Translations under genes and position numbers: made by a program | The notes under the pieces: model-generated | Database searches by the model: none | What the model was told of the DNA's origin: nothing | The model's input: the letters and a program-made list of their open reading frames with translations, nothing else | Assembly (NCBI RefSeq): GCF_047495875.1 | Contig: NC_092459.1 | Location: 24,351,795-24,415,794, forward strand | From: Pithys albifrons albifrons | Lineage: Eukaryota; Chordata; Aves; Passeriformes; Thamnophilidae | DNA: 64,000 nucleotides | Direction: 5' to 3' | In this document: positions 25,501 to 39,578 of the stretch, piece after piece | Layout: every line of letters begins with the position of its first letter | Position numbering within the stretch: the stretch's first letter is position 1

Positions 25501-28500
25501 CTTGGTACAAATTTGGAACATCTAAGAATTCAGTAAAACCAATCTGAACAATAAAATAATATCTTTGGGTGCCCATTCAGAGAGGCAAAGTAACTTTTAC
25601 AGTTGAATAGGCTGAAGTAATAGTGCCTCTCAAACCTTCTGAAGCAACACACTGCATCAGGGAACTGACCCTCTCACATCCCTGACTCCTGAGCCCCCCA
25701 CAGGTTCTCCTCCAGGAGTTCTGCCCACAGGCAGTCCTCACGCTGAATTACCTCCAGTGCTTACCTCATAATGGTATAAATACCCTGGAAGCTTCTTGGT
25801 ATTTCCTTAAAAATCACAAATGCATATTTACAACATACAAAAATACTTTGAGAAAAATTATTAAAACATGGTGAATCTAGTACTATTCATTCTTAAGCAG
25901 CAGAGTACACAACGGGAAGAAAGACAACAACCAGAAGTATCTCTCACAGTGCAGAATATTAAAGGCAATTTAAAGTGTTCATGGAAAATTAATAAAGGCA
26001 AACGGATTTCAGTATAAAAGACTAATAGCAATACAATTATGAAAGGCAGAAGTTATTTTTTTCCACAAAAATTTGAAAGTAGCATTTACTTTTCAGATAC
26101 TTTCTGAACCTATTATTATTTTGCACTTAATGAGTGATGTATAGCAATAACTATGCAGCATTCTTTGGCTGTGTTAAATAAAATTGTGAGGTAGCCTGTT
26201 TCAGTGTGTCTGGCTTCAATAATGCTATTGCCAAACATAGAATAGTGTTCTGCAAGCATTAGGAGCTTTGCTAATTACTCCCCTATTACAAAAGCAAAAC
26301 TATCACAAAGCAATGCACAGATGTCTGTATCACAAGCTGTCCACCCTGGAGAAAACTGTAGCCTTTACACTCTGAAGACATTAAAGTACCATCTACTTAT
26401 TACATAGTTAAAGGGCTACACATTTCAAAGCTGAGACTGAAATACATGTGTGGATTAACTCTTCACAGTTGCTGAAGGCTAGATAAGCAAAAAAAAATGT
26501 GTGCAGTAAAAGCAATTGCTGTTCTTCTTGTTCATCATCATAATTACAGCACAAGATGTGAGAACAATGGACCAGGGTCCACTTATTTAAAGGCAGGTTG
26601 CCTTGCTTTGTCTAAGCTTTGGGTAAGTAAGTCTGCAAGTGATTGGCCTAGAACAGGCACCTTAAGTCTCCCCTCTAGTCAGTGAAAAGCAGCATGTGCA
26701 GTGTAATACTTGCAAAGATGGGTAGTCCACACAAGTGAGTGATTCATATGCTGCCTAGAACACGACAGAATCTGGTCCACTGAATATTTGAGCCCATTGC
26801 CCCCTGCTGAACACCCAAGGAACTAATGCTAAACACGTGTACCCCCACGGGATAGAATTCTGGGGTCTGACAGCAGTGCTAATCATCTCTAATGTAACTT
26901 TTCTGAGCATTTATGGGTGAGTGCAGTAACACTGGCAGAATGCTTTCATACTTAGCAGGGAAGTACCCCACATTACAGTAAGGCAGTGCTAGGAGAAGAA
27001 GTGAACTTAATTGTCATTTGGGACTTAGGAGGCTTTCAGGCAAACAGCCTCATTTATTGATTGACTTCCTCTTCAGTCTAAGGGGATACCCATATACATA
27101 TTCTGAACAGAGGCTACTTTGGACAGCGGAAGGTGTTTTTGAGTGTCTTCTGATGAACTTACTGCATGGCATTATACAATTTTCCTCTAAATGAAGGAAG
27201 AATACACAAAGAGCATGGTATGAAATGCACTTTGGGAAAGAGCAAAATAGTGAATTCTTTTCAAAACTTCTGAAAATTAGTACTTTTTCCTCAAAAGCTT
27301 TTTTCCTAAAAAATGCAGCATTGCAATGAATGTAAAAAGGTAAAACAGAGATCAGTAAAGAGAAAAAATACTTGAGATCTTTCTTGGTTAGAGCTACAAA
27401 ATCATAGCATCATACAGAACTGTATTTAAAATTATGAGATTCCCTATATATTAAACATCCAGATACCTCAAATATGCTGTCAAATGTCAAAATAATAAAA
27501 TACAACCATTTAACTCTTGTCCTAACAAGGAGCTCTGTTGTATTACTAGAACTATACTTTTACTAGAACTACTGCATTACTAGAACCACAGTATACAAAG
27601 ATAATTTTGAAGTTTAATAAAGGTAGCTCTAATTTCAACATGCCTTCTGGCAATAGTTGAGCTGAAATAATCCAAAAAAACAACAGACCTAGTAGGCACT
27701 GCTTTTAAATGTATCTGAGAATGTGCAAGTCAGCTAGAGGTACAATTAAATTTTTATTAAAACTGAAACATAATTAAGTGAAAAAAAAAATCACAAAATT
27801 GTTCTGACTCCCACTTGACCATAAAAAATGCTCTAAACAAATTGTTCCTAAATCTACTCTGAGTTTTCTGTATGTTTACATTAAGTTTTGAAGGAATGTT
27901 AAATGATGCCTCCAATCATATACCAACAATGCTTAACACATACATGAACATTCTGCTGTCTCATTAAAAAAGGTATTCCCTGTGATTCTGTCAACACAAA
28001 AAGCCCTCAGCATAACTGGTCAGTGTTACCTATAGTGAATAAAGTAGTAAAAACCAAGCAAACTGACCAACATCTGAGGAATAACAGTCAAAACCGAGGC
28101 TACTGAAACTAGAGCATGCATAAACTGTTGTACTAAAGCACCATTGCACTTCATATGATATGATTCCAAGACCATAACTGAAACTGCAGTCCAGATAAAC
28201 ACTACCCTCAGCCCAATGAGAAAGTTTATCATAGAGTATTTTTTATCTTTCTGCAATGAGACAATTTACAGTTCCTTTCTACATTATGTGTTGACATTAA
28301 TACAGAAAACAGAAAGCAGTTACAATAAAAAGACAATGTTCCAGTTCTAACACAGGTTGATTTTTCAATTCCCAAGTTTACATGATTGTCAAAAGACTGT
28401 GATACCAATCACTAACTGATATATCTATTAATTATGTAAAATATGTTAAACCAGATTGCTCTAGAAGGATTACAGATTAGTGTCATATTAAACCCTCCCT

Positions 28501-29384
28501 TGAGGGATTCATATCCTCTCAGTTAGAAGGAAAGCAAATATTTGTGGCTCTTTTGGCACAAAATAATTACCCAAAACTGCAGCTGGCTGAACAACAGGTT
28601 GATTGAAAGTAACAGGATTACTACACCAACAAAATCTGTTTTCTGTATGAAAAAAATTAAATCTCTTGGGAAAGAAAGAAAGAATGGAGAGCTCATCTCT
28701 TCACAATGATTAACTGGAACAACTAGCTTCTGCATTAAGTAATCAAGAGAGGAATGACCAGACTGCCTAATCTGAAGTGCACATTTGGTTTCCTTCCACC
28801 ACAGAAAAGTCTAATAGCCTAAAATTCCCTGTGATCACAGATCAACTTCAGCCTTTCAGGCACCCTTCTCTTACCAGACTAAGTTTCACAACTGAGTTGT
28901 CACAACTTAAGGGTAAATAGCATCTTTGAGAGTTTTTTTCAGAACGGAGTGCAACCATTCCAATTCATGAACTTAAGCATGCACACACTCTCAGCAGATC
29001 AAGGCCTATGTATCAATCTCTTTGACTAATCAGCCTAATAGAAATATTTATGTAAGTTAATGTAAATTTTCCAAATGCATCCCATAATGAAGAAATATCT
29101 GTTAAACAGTTTGGGAAGTCAAGCAAGCCTCACAACAGGTTAATAGCACTACTGGTCTGAAAATGCAGCTTATTTCAAGTTCAGGTGAATTGGGAAGATG
29201 ATGTCAGAGGGCCAGACTCCATGTTTGTGTATGTTACATGGTGCCATTCATGTTATACTACTTCTAGATTCAGTAACTGGTTTAAGGTCTAATATTTTTA
29301 GTATAAAGATAAATGTGTTGGCAATACTAGCACTGTTTCTTTATGTAGGTCACAAGAGACCAGCAAGGAGAGTGTGGATTATTT
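22531..29384. other. AT-rich intron sequence
   Basis: No gene recognised over about 6.9 kb. Slightly GC-richer islands at 24150-24320 (with an eight-C run) and 25650-25770 could be old repeat or regulatory remnants, but I cannot assign them. Confidence 0.55.
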
Positions 29385-29607
29385 TTTTTTTCCTTCGAGC
29401 CTGCGCAGTGGATTTTTTAGGTGAGGCACAGCATGTGCAGAACTGGCACACCCTTTAACTCATAAGGTTCATCTGACACAGCCAAGTGAGCTTGGACAGT
29501 GACAGTGAAGTCCTCGGGACTGTCTACAGCAGCCGGTATTCCCAGGAGGTCTCCCATCCAAGTACTGACTGGGGCTGACCCTGCTTAGCTCCCGAGATCT
29601 GACGGGG
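29385..29607 (-). pseudogene. 5S rRNA-derived fragment heading a SINE-like element
   Basis: On the minus strand 29607-29522 matches the 3' three quarters of 5S rRNA: GGGAGCTAAGCAGGGTC (internal box A region), TACTTGGATGGGAGACC (box C region) and GGGAATACCGG. The 5' ~30 nt of 5S are missing. A further ~130 nt of non-5S sequence follows and ends in a run of ten A's (29393-29384 side), so the whole looks like a retroposed pol III unit with a poly-A tail and not a plain 5S gene. No target duplication was found. 5S-headed SINEs are known in vertebrates (SINE3/AmnSINE class); membership is not shown here. Confidence 0.7.
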
Positions 29608-32600
29608 GCAATGTGAGTAATATGAAGATGCTTCCAGTTTACTATTCAGGCAGCAATCATTTTTTCCCCACAAATAATCTACAGTTACTATAGTTTCTGT
29701 AATCCAACTATAAATTCTTAGAGGCCCATCAACAACACACTAATATTACTCGCAAAGCTGTAACTCTTATGAAGAAGAGAGATATGCAATTTCTCTTATC
29801 TTATGGCTAGCTCAGGTCCTTCCCATTCTTTCCCATAAAACTCTGACAAATTACATCTTTTTTTGTAATCAATCTTTACAGTGATAAACATTCACAGGGT
29901 AATCTGTTGTGACTAGGATGCCTGCATTTTTGCATTAAAAACCAAATTGGCTTCAAGGCATTTTCTCTTGGAACTAATAGAATTTAAGAAATTTAAATAA
30001 TGTAAAGCTGTTTTGTGTAACATAGTGAAGCCAAATCCGAGCACTATTTCAATGTATCAGTGGTACTAAGAAGTCTAAAGAAAAATATGGTATATTTAGA
30101 GCTATTTGGAAAGAATGAATTATATATATTCATACACTTGATAAACGTGTCAAGAACAAGGAATAGGTCTCAGTAGTATGTACAATCTACCTTTTAGAAA
30201 ACCTGAGTTAAAAGAAGCAGACACGGAGAACCTCTACCTGAAGAATCTGACTGGCTCAGTATTTTAGAAAAACTCATTAATGCTTTTCCTTATGGATTAC
30301 ATTTGAACAAACTCCTTCATCCCCCAAAAGTTAATGTGTGATTATAACACAAATTTCACTTCTATCATGACCACCATTAAACATTTTCCATTTTATGTAC
30401 TGGAACATACTTGCATTATTTATCATGCTAACAAATTTTAGTAATGACATACACTTCTGTAAAGACTGCTCTACATTCATCACTATGCAAATCTACAGGT
30501 TTCCATGTCTTACTTGCAATCCTTTCACGGATGTCTCAGATGTAAGTGCAATTCAATTTCAGATTAAGACACCTAAATTCTACTGTAAATTCAAAGACCT
30601 GATTTAGTTACCTAAATACAACAGCTATTTAATACTACCCAAGTTGTCAGATAGCCCATCTAGCCTCCAGCTACCCCTCTGTGAGGATACCAGTCTCTCA
30701 CAGGCCCTGTGTCACGTATGTACCTTGCAGCTCTGATGATGTCTCTGATACAATGGGACATCTAAAATGGCAATGGATCATATTCAGAGAAATGAACCAA
30801 TTCCACTCTATATATCTTAACTAACAGAGATAATGAAACTAGGAAAATAGCTCAGCTCACTGGAGTCAACATTCAGCTTTACTTCTCCCCATTCCACAGA
30901 CTGCATTAACTGTTATCTCCATCAACTGTAACGAGAGCACAGAACTTTATCTTATAAACATAGGTACCTAAGCAAAGATCTTTCTGCACCCAAATTTTAC
31001 ACAGAACAAGAAGAGCATCAACCCAAACAACTGATTCTGAAAGGCAGATTGTGAATGCATCATCCTCACTTTGCAGATTGTCCCTGAATCTGAAAGTACC
31101 ATCCTGTGTGGGTATAAACACACCTTGTGACATACAAACCAGTATTTCATTCCATTTTGTAAGTGCAAATCTGAGAGAACAGTGGTAAAGAATTACAGCT
31201 ACCCCACCCAACTAGAGGCAAGCAAAGTCTTGACAGGCTATTTTGCATTGACAGACACTGGCACCTAATTCAGCAGGAAACAGACATTTTAAATGTATTA
31301 CAAGGAAGGGGTTTATGGCACATGAATATCTAGTGACATGGTTAAGTTTTACAAAAACAGTGGTCTGTTAGTTACCTCTGAGTTGTCTGTTATTAAAAAT
31401 GTTTTACAATCTTTTTTTCCCTCCAAGGTATTCTAATACTTAACTGATTCAAAAAAATAACACTTTTTTTTGTGGTATCTATGTATTTCAGAAGGCAGAT
31501 ATCTTTCTGGCATTACTATTTTAGCCTGATTTCTACATAGAATCTGAAAATTATCTCATCTAGAAAGTCCTCATAACCTAGCTGGAGCTTTTGATTAGTA
31601 ACATTTACTTTGGGATATTAATATCAGTAGACAAATTCCCACTCAGTTTCCTAACATTTCAGTTAAGATTAAGACATATTGCAGGACAGTTCTTCTAAGC
31701 ACTCTTCTGTAAGGCAGGAGTATGTCCCTGAGAGTATGATGATTTCAGTTCACTTTTCATTCTCAAATTACATTAGAGAACTACATCCTCTTAGTATATG
31801 AGGTAACTTTGGACAGCACTTAGCTCCGATCCTTAGATGGGAACCATTAGATTCAGAAATTCCTTGTCTCTTTCTGGGACTAGAAACTCCAGCTATATTC
31901 ACTGTAAGATGAACTCTTCTTCCCTGTTAAGTCCATTTCCTTCCAGTGCTCTGAATTACGTTTCATATGCCAAGAGAATGCAGCTTTAATAAAGTCTTTG
32001 CAGTCTTTGTAACAGAAGAGGCAAAAACGTACCTGTCCCTGTTCAACTTAGAGAGAAAAGAACCCTACTTTATATCTGCACTACAAAGAAACAGCACACC
32101 ATTTTCTTGTAAGGAAAATGTGTTGCTAGCAGCAGGGTGTTCTCTAGGCTAACTTAATACCCTGGAATAGCTGCATTGCCATTCCCTGGTCTCCTAGATA
32201 CTCAAAATTCATACAATTTTAATAGGACCGTGGTAGCACAGAATCTGAGTTATCTTTCTGCATCACTTTTAACTGTTCTTGAAAGAGAGACATCAGCCAC
32301 TCCAGACACAAGAAACAGATCCAGGGCACAGTCAGACTTCAGGTGGGCTGGGAAATATCCAAGCCAGCCAACTGTCACACAGAATATTTTGACAGGTAAA
32401 AAACATCTCTTCATTTATTTTTCAATCACTAATCATGATGCAATGTGCTGTATTCTTTTTCTAGTCTATTACCTTGACTTAAACAAAAATTATTAGCACA
32501 GATCTCTTTTAATATACTAAAAGACAGATCAGCCAATCTTTGCAAGAGTTATAAAATATGCTTGTCCTTAATTTTAAGCAACACTTGTTCTTAATTTTAG

Positions 32601-35394
32601 CAACACATTGCAAATGAAATATAATTCTTTTCCCAACCCACTGACAAGAAACTTGCAAGTTCATAATGATCACAGGAAACAAACCCAAATATATTTACAA
32701 TTCAAAATTAAACTTTTTCGATTTTTTTTCCTTATAATAAAAATCACATTTGTTAACTAAAGAATTAACAGTCCTAGGCAAAACCTATTTCAATTTAACT
32801 CATTTTTGTCTTATGAGAGAAAAACACATTCCTCAGAGCTTCTACAGTAGCCTGTTCAAATTATTTGACAATTTTTACAACTTCACGTTCTGTGTTTCAG
32901 ATGCTGTCATAAAGAAGATTTTATTCAAAGCTTCAATTCTCAGTCTACTCAGGGTACCTTAACAATTTCTTTCAAATAAGAAAATCTCCTTGGAACACAA
33001 CTTTGTCTCCAAAGTGACTGCAGGAATGGATAACTATACAGAGGAGGATGTACAGACACCACATCTATTCGTAGCCAGGACAAAACCACCTGAGCAGCTG
33101 TTGAGTTCTCACAGCACATTTCTGGATCCTTAATCACATGTAGCACAGACATCTGAAAAGTGCATCTCTCCCCATAAACATCCTGGGACTGGTTTGGATA
33201 CAGAGTTGTCAGTATTCTAGTCAGTTCAGACAGGTATTAATTAATTACTCATGCCATGCCTAGTATTCCAGATGCTATACAAATCTTCGCATAAATAATA
33301 TTACCAGTCAGTAGACAGTGTACAGAATTATACAATTACATCTGTAAAAACACACATGGAAAGTTAGGCTGTATTTTTCCAATTTTGTTGTTTAAGAGTC
33401 TTTTAAAACCTTATGTAACAAACTTTATCGTGCAAACAAAAATGGATCTTTTTTTCAGAAATCTGTGCTTTTGGGATGACTTTTTAAAAGTGCTATAAGG
33501 CACCAAACAGTGGGCATTCCATTTGACTCCTCACGAATCACCTGATGACACCAAAACCAGATAGAAGTTATGTTCAGAGTGAACAGTTGTCTACTCTCAA
33601 CATATAACTGGCCTTAGCTCATTTTAGTTATAAATAATAGAAATAGACAACTCTGTGGCCATCAGCAGCATTATGTCTTTAGAAAGATTAACAGAAGCAA
33701 AACATTCTTATCACCATTTCCCATTACTCATTAAAAAAAACCACCAGAACAAGGCACAGATGCAGCCTGCCTAAGAAAATTATAACCTAAAAATATAGCA
33801 GAAATAAAACCATATTGGAGTGTGTGCATGCAAAGGAAGAGGAGAGAAAATTAGGAAACTAGGAGAGAGATTGTACGTGCTTTGCTTTTTAATCCACTCT
33901 TTCAAATGGCAGAAGTTCTGAATCATTTATTAAATGACACAGAATAACTAAGGTTTTAAGGAGGCAGCAGCAAACACAGCAGCTTAGGGAAATAGGCTGG
34001 AAAGAATCACCTGAAATGCACTCAAGAGCAAAGGCAGAAAAAAGTCATGACTATAGTATTAAAGTTGTTGAGAATGGAGAGGGAAACCATATGATGATAA
34101 GCAATAAAATAATGCATGATGTGGAACTGTACAAACCTGAAGCAGGAGAAAAGACAAAGGAAAGGGATTTGATGTTATCAACATCTTAAGTTACACCAAT
34201 TAGCTAAATGTAACAGTGTCACTGGCCCCACAACCAGACACACACAACTCACATCTGTTTGCCTAAACTCCTCTAACCAAGGCAAATGCCAAGCTTGTGT
34301 CTGAACCATGCCCAGACTTTGTCTGAGAGAATTCTAGTTGGACTGCCCAAAAATCCTCCCAGCAAATATCCCACAAACTTAACCCTGTGGGTAAAAGTGC
34401 CAGTCCTTGTGCCTGAGTACCATCCCATTTCATCTGGCACCATAGATAGAGCCTTTGTGTACGACGGGAAGAGAGGCCAGAGGACTACAGTAGAACACAT
34501 ACTTTGATTGCCTCACCATATTTCCACATCCTACACAGGCTCCCTAGCAGAGTGGCATTTCAGTTTACTGTAAAGTGACAAGGCTTCAGATCCTTCCATC
34601 CAAGTCTTGTGCCTCGGCCAGTACAAGAGGAAATCATGACCCAGTGCATGATGGTGGTCATTAAGTGTTGTGTCTTCAGTCTGTTCCACAAAATCTGCAA
34701 CAATGCAATCAAATGATGCAAATTCAGTCAGGCATTAGACCTTGTGTTAATATTTATGTATAGGTACAGGAAATAACCCCTTCTGTATGTTCCTCTGCAA
34801 TAACAATCTTTAGAATTAGGAACTTTAGAATTAGGAAAAAACCAGAATCATTTCATGACTACAAAGGCAAGATAAACATGGACACAGAGTAAACTTTCAG
34901 GTATGTTCCCAATGAAATCACTGACTGAGGCTCATGATTCTCTGAAGTTGCAATACACTGGAAGAATAGCATTTTAGGAGTCCCTACTCAAACTTGTAAA
35001 CAGATTCCATTGATCACCAACTTGCTTAGTCATTTCCACCTGAGACAAGGAACAGTAAAATACCATTTTTGCAATCTGATACCATTTTTTCCACCAATCT
35101 TATACACATTTAAAAGCACATATAAAGCACTCAGCAACCGAGAGTCATCTTGATTTATTTGGTGCTAGGTATGCAACGCTTACAGAAAATGAAATCCAAG
35201 CCTGTTTTTTATCAAATACCCTGTAGAGTTAATTACTTTCACGGAGTGACTATAGTGCATAATTACTTCATTTTATAGGTTTTTAATGCACTCCTTAGTT
35301 TTACAACTGTCTGCTTGTTTTATTGTTTTTGGAAAGGGTAAAAAGATACCATCCATTAATTTCCCAGAATACCTCACTAAAGCCTGTCTTCAAA
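29608..35394. other. AT-rich intron sequence
   Basis: No gene or repeat recognised over about 5.8 kb. The 101-codon minus ORF at 30906 and paired ORFs at 34273-34507 have no known similarity and overlap open frames on other strands. Confidence 0.55.
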
Positions 35395-35566
35395 CACTGT
35401 AATAACCTCTCAGGGCCATGGCAGAATCCCCTTCACTGGGTGTTTTCAAATATATGATTGCACAGGATGCTAGGTAATCTCATGTAGGCTCCTTTTCCCA
35501 CAGGAAGTTAAACCAGATAATCTTTTGAGGCCTCTTCCAACCTGGGCTGTTCTATGACACTCTAAC
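35395..35566 (+). mobile_element. CR1 LINE 3' end
   Basis: Plus-strand CR1 tail: GAATCCCCTTCACTGGGTGT, then AACCAGATAATCTTTTGAGG and CCTCTTCCAACCTGGGCTG, ending GTTCTATGACACTCT. Degenerate. Confidence 0.8.
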
Positions 35567-37105
35567 CCTCCTTTAAAATAAATTAAAAGTTGTTTTTTCA
35601 TAAATCATTGCAAGTCAGTCTTGACACAGTTAATTGCATTTTGTACTTCACTAGTTCTTTAAAATAAAAGGACGAAATGCACCAAATTGCTTCTGATATA
35701 ATTATTTTCATTTCTCATCCTTATCAAGTAAAATATTCTGACAACAGATTACAGTTACTTGTTTTAGCAGTTAGTCCCATAAACACAGTTAGTCCCTTAG
35801 TATTGCATTGTCCACTAAACACCCACATCAAAAGATAGGCTCCTGTCCAGAAAGCCCTACCTATTAAGCTAGTTATGCAAATCTAGGTGCATTTGACTGT
35901 GTCACATTTGTAATCTGGAGTTTCATGCCGATCTGGACAGCTGTTCCTAATCAGAAATCACATATAAGGAAATTTTGCAGTAGTGCAGCTTCCTCCTTCA
36001 TCACAATCAATAGTGTTCATTAACTCTGGTCCTACTGCTACTTCAGAAGCAGACTGCATCTACAATTATTTTCAGTATAATCAGTTTTTAAACCATACCT
36101 AAGTTATGTTCCTTCCTCTGTCACTATTCATTTTCTTTGCAGCCGACTACAAAGAATCTTATGAAGGGCTTTGTGAATATCCTAGAACATTATGTCTGAC
36201 AGGTAACCTTTACGTACTTTACTTACTTTTTCAAAGAACACCGACAGGCTGAAAAATCACATTCTGCCATTAAGGAATTCTGATCCTTTCCCCCCATCAT
36301 ACTATATAAATGTGATATTCAGTCTCTAATTATGATCTTCAGCTTACCTGAAATTCTGAAGAAAACTGCTGGACTGTAACTCGCTGTCTCCTGCCTGCTC
36401 CATAAGGACAGTATGACAGTAGTGACACTGCAGTTTTCTGCAACAATTACTGGTAAAGAAATACAGTGCTCTACCAGTCTTCCATTTTCATAAGTGGTTT
36501 GGTTCAGAGTATTCAAAATGTGCATAATGCTTTAAATACATACGACACTTCACAGACACACAACAGGTCAAGTCTGCCCTGTGAAATTTACAACCTAGTC
36601 AATAAAGCTATTTACAGGAACATTATGCAGATCTAATTAATTTCTGCTTTATTTCATATGGGCATTTCTACAGATAGAAATATTGTTAGTCAGGTGTTTT
36701 ATGAAATAATAATTGATTCCCACTTTAGAGTATCACAAAAAGTTGAAGTGAAACAAAGTATGAAACTAGAAAGCTGTATTAAACGTGTGTGTGTGTGTGT
36801 ATAGGTATATATATATATATTTATATATCTAAACACACTTATACCACCAATATAATCACCCATAACATGAAAGGCTCAATTACTTTCAGAAATATTAAAG
36901 AATTAACTAAAACAAGTAGGAAAGAATATGTATTAATAATCAATCTTGAACTATTGTGTTACAAATGAGGTCATCCACAATAAAATCCACTCTCAAAGCT
37001 GTTTGTTCAGTAGACTATCATGGTAGTTTTCAAACACATAATTCAAATGTCAGGCTTAAAACTAAGATTGAGTCCTTCTTAGAAAACATGAATCTCATGC
37101 TCAAA
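35567..37105. other. AT-rich intron sequence
   Basis: No gene recognised. Contains the GT/AT microsatellite at 36785-36828. Confidence 0.6.
36785..36828. repeat. GT and AT microsatellite
   Basis: About eight GT units (36785-36801) followed by TATAGG and an interrupted AT run to 36828. Confidence 0.9.
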
Positions 37106-37109
37106 CTCT

Positions 37110-37691
37110 TGATGCCGAAAGGGTTTTTGTTCTGATTTTCACATTTTGTAGATTTTAGGAACAGAGTAGTTGTAGATTTTTAGAGGGTTAATATTTCTAA
37201 CAGTTTAAGTTTAATGCCTTTCTATCACTACCCCTGTCCCAGAACAGGGAACTCAAATTCCTTTAGTTAATTAATCTTGTTTAGACTCCTTTCCAAGGTA
37301 AAGAGCTGAAGGATATCAGAAGGCCTACAGAATGAAACATAAACATAGGTCAGAGTGACCCAAAAGCCAGAATTGGATGAGCTCCAAGAGACCTTTGTGT
37401 GCCTGAGGAAGAAGAGCTGATGAAGACAGAGGGTCCTGACGACCCCAGACCCAATTCCAGGGGGTTGGACCAGGGGTGGGACTGGGGCTGAACTGAGAAA
37501 TGTGTAAAGCAATGATTGGAGGGATCTTATTATAAAAGCCATGGAAACAAGAACTAAGACACATGCATGTCACCCTGTATTCCTGTGGGCTGTAGGCCCT
37601 GTGTTATTAAAGGACCTTTACTTTTTATCTTACCCTACACTAACGTGGCTCGAAGTCCTGTTTTTGGGGGGAAGGGTCATTCACGGCATCA
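37110..37691 (+). mobile_element. Solo LTR of an endogenous retrovirus, 4 bp target duplication
   Basis: A 582 bp LTR with perfect 8 bp inverted ends TGATGCCG ... CGGCATCA, flanked by CTCT at 37106-37109 and 37692-37695. A TATAAAAG box at 37531 and an ATTAAA polyadenylation signal at 37606 are spaced as in a U3-R-U5 LTR on the plus strand. A 4 bp duplication is typical of gammaretrovirus-like (class I) elements. No internal sequence remains. ORFs crossing it are not genes. Confidence 0.92.
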
Positions 37692-37695
37692 CTCT

Positions 37696-39573
37696 ATTCT
37701 TACCAAGTGCTTGATGGGTCAAGGGACACACTGTACCTAGAAGTAGCATTCCAGCTTTTTTTTTTTGGTTGGTTGCTTTTTTCCCCCTCCCTGGCATCTC
37801 TCTGGCCTACTGACATAAGAGAAAGTGGCTTAGAGCAGAGGCAAAATGTCCCTACAGGTCTTGGTGGATTAGGAACAGTGACCTTCTCTGGCAGTCATTC
37901 TTGAAAATGCCAGCTGCGGGGAGACGAGCTGAAGCAGCACAGAAGAGAAATAAGCTGGTAGTTTTATTTTACCTCCAAGCAAACGAATACATGAGACTAC
38001 TGGGAAGGAACTGTTTAGGAGCAAAGAGCTACAATAACTGCACAGTTTTGCAGAGATGTTACTGCTCATTGGAAGTGGATTCCACATCATTTGCTGGTGA
38101 CTGACCACTGCACTGTACTACCCCAGTTTACACGACCTGCTGTGCTATCTTTATACAGAACTGATTTGCTGGGGGCTTTTTAGGAGCTGCTTGGCCAACT
38201 ACTATTTTTCCACTATTTGCTTTTTTTTTCCTGTATTCTCACACTATTTCTAGAACAAGTGGTGGAAAATTAAAGTGAAAAATAGATAATTGGCTTGCTT
38301 TAGAAAAGAAACATTACATGTAGGAAAACCAGCAATAGTTGACCGTGTGGAGAACACACACAGATAGACCCCTCCTGTGTTCAAGCAGGGTAGAACTGCA
38401 TGCCTGTATGAGTTAGGAAAGCTTTGGTGACAGAGTTAGAAACAAGAAGAGAAACCTGGAGCAGAGAAGCAGGTGGACAAGATGGAAGTACTATCTATTT
38501 TATCTATTTGGGTTATTTTCATACTGCTAAATTTTATGACTCATCATTGCTCTCAAAATTTTGAAACAAATGTGCTTGTAGAATACAGCAGTTGTAGCAA
38601 AATCACCTATTATGAATACTTCAGCTATGTTAGCCCAATATTATAGGTTTTCTTTTCCTTTATGCTCTAATTTGGTGGTTTAAAACACATGAAAGATGAT
38701 ACCTTACAAGACTGCAACTATCAAAACCCCGTAATTCAGAGGTGTATATTTTTGTCATTAAGGAAGAAATTTAGATTTACTATCAATGTGTTTTCTAAAT
38801 TGTGCTACTCACTTCTTTTACAATTCTTGGCACCATAAACCAAGTCACACTTTTATATTAAGCTGAAATTTAAGGAAACTCTACTAAGTACATTTCTGAC
38901 TAGCACAAAGGGACATTAAAGCTAGTAACAGATAACATCAAAAAAGCCAGAGCTATTGAGTTCCTTTTTTATTGCAGTCTTTGTTAAAAAAAAACAGATT
39001 AACACAGTAAGAAAATCTTAAAAAGTGAATGATCTTGGAATAGTTTGGGGCTAAAGACTACTTAGATCAATCAGATCTTTTAAGACTGGCTGAACATCTT
39101 AGAATTTATATTAAGCTCATATAGGTAAGAGGTGTGATAGCAAAAAACTCTTCAAAATAAATAACTACTAAGAAGCTTTTTATCTTTTTAGCAGCAAAGG
39201 TATTTATTGACAACGTTGGAGGCAAGCCAGTTCATACTGGGCAAAAACTTGCCTAACATGTTTGTGTAAAATGAGCCATTTATACAGTCTTGAGTTCACA
39301 GTTACACCTTCTAATTTCCATATTAATGACTGGGTGAAATCTTGGTTGGAGCTTTCCTTTTGGCTTGAAATTAGGGTAGTGGTCTCCTGACTTCATCCCA
39401 TGGGTAGTCTTGAAGCATCTTCATCACTGTTGGACTTATGCCTTTTCTTTGTTCAATGACATGACCTGTCAAACTTGTAAAATCTTGAATTTAACTCTAC
39501 AAAATCTTGGATCTTTACCATTTCATCCTATTGAAGCGTAAAGTAAACTAAAAATAAACGGTGGAGGAACTGG
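37696..39573. other. AT-rich intron sequence
   Basis: No gene recognised. Holds a ten-T run at 37758-37767 and poly-T/poly-A runs near 38220 and 38987. Confidence 0.6.
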
Positions 39574-39578
39574 ACTTC

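Noticed and set aside
29522..29607. Functional 5S rRNA gene
   Set aside because: The 5' third is missing, substitutions break stems, and the unit ends in a poly-A tail instead of a T-run terminator.
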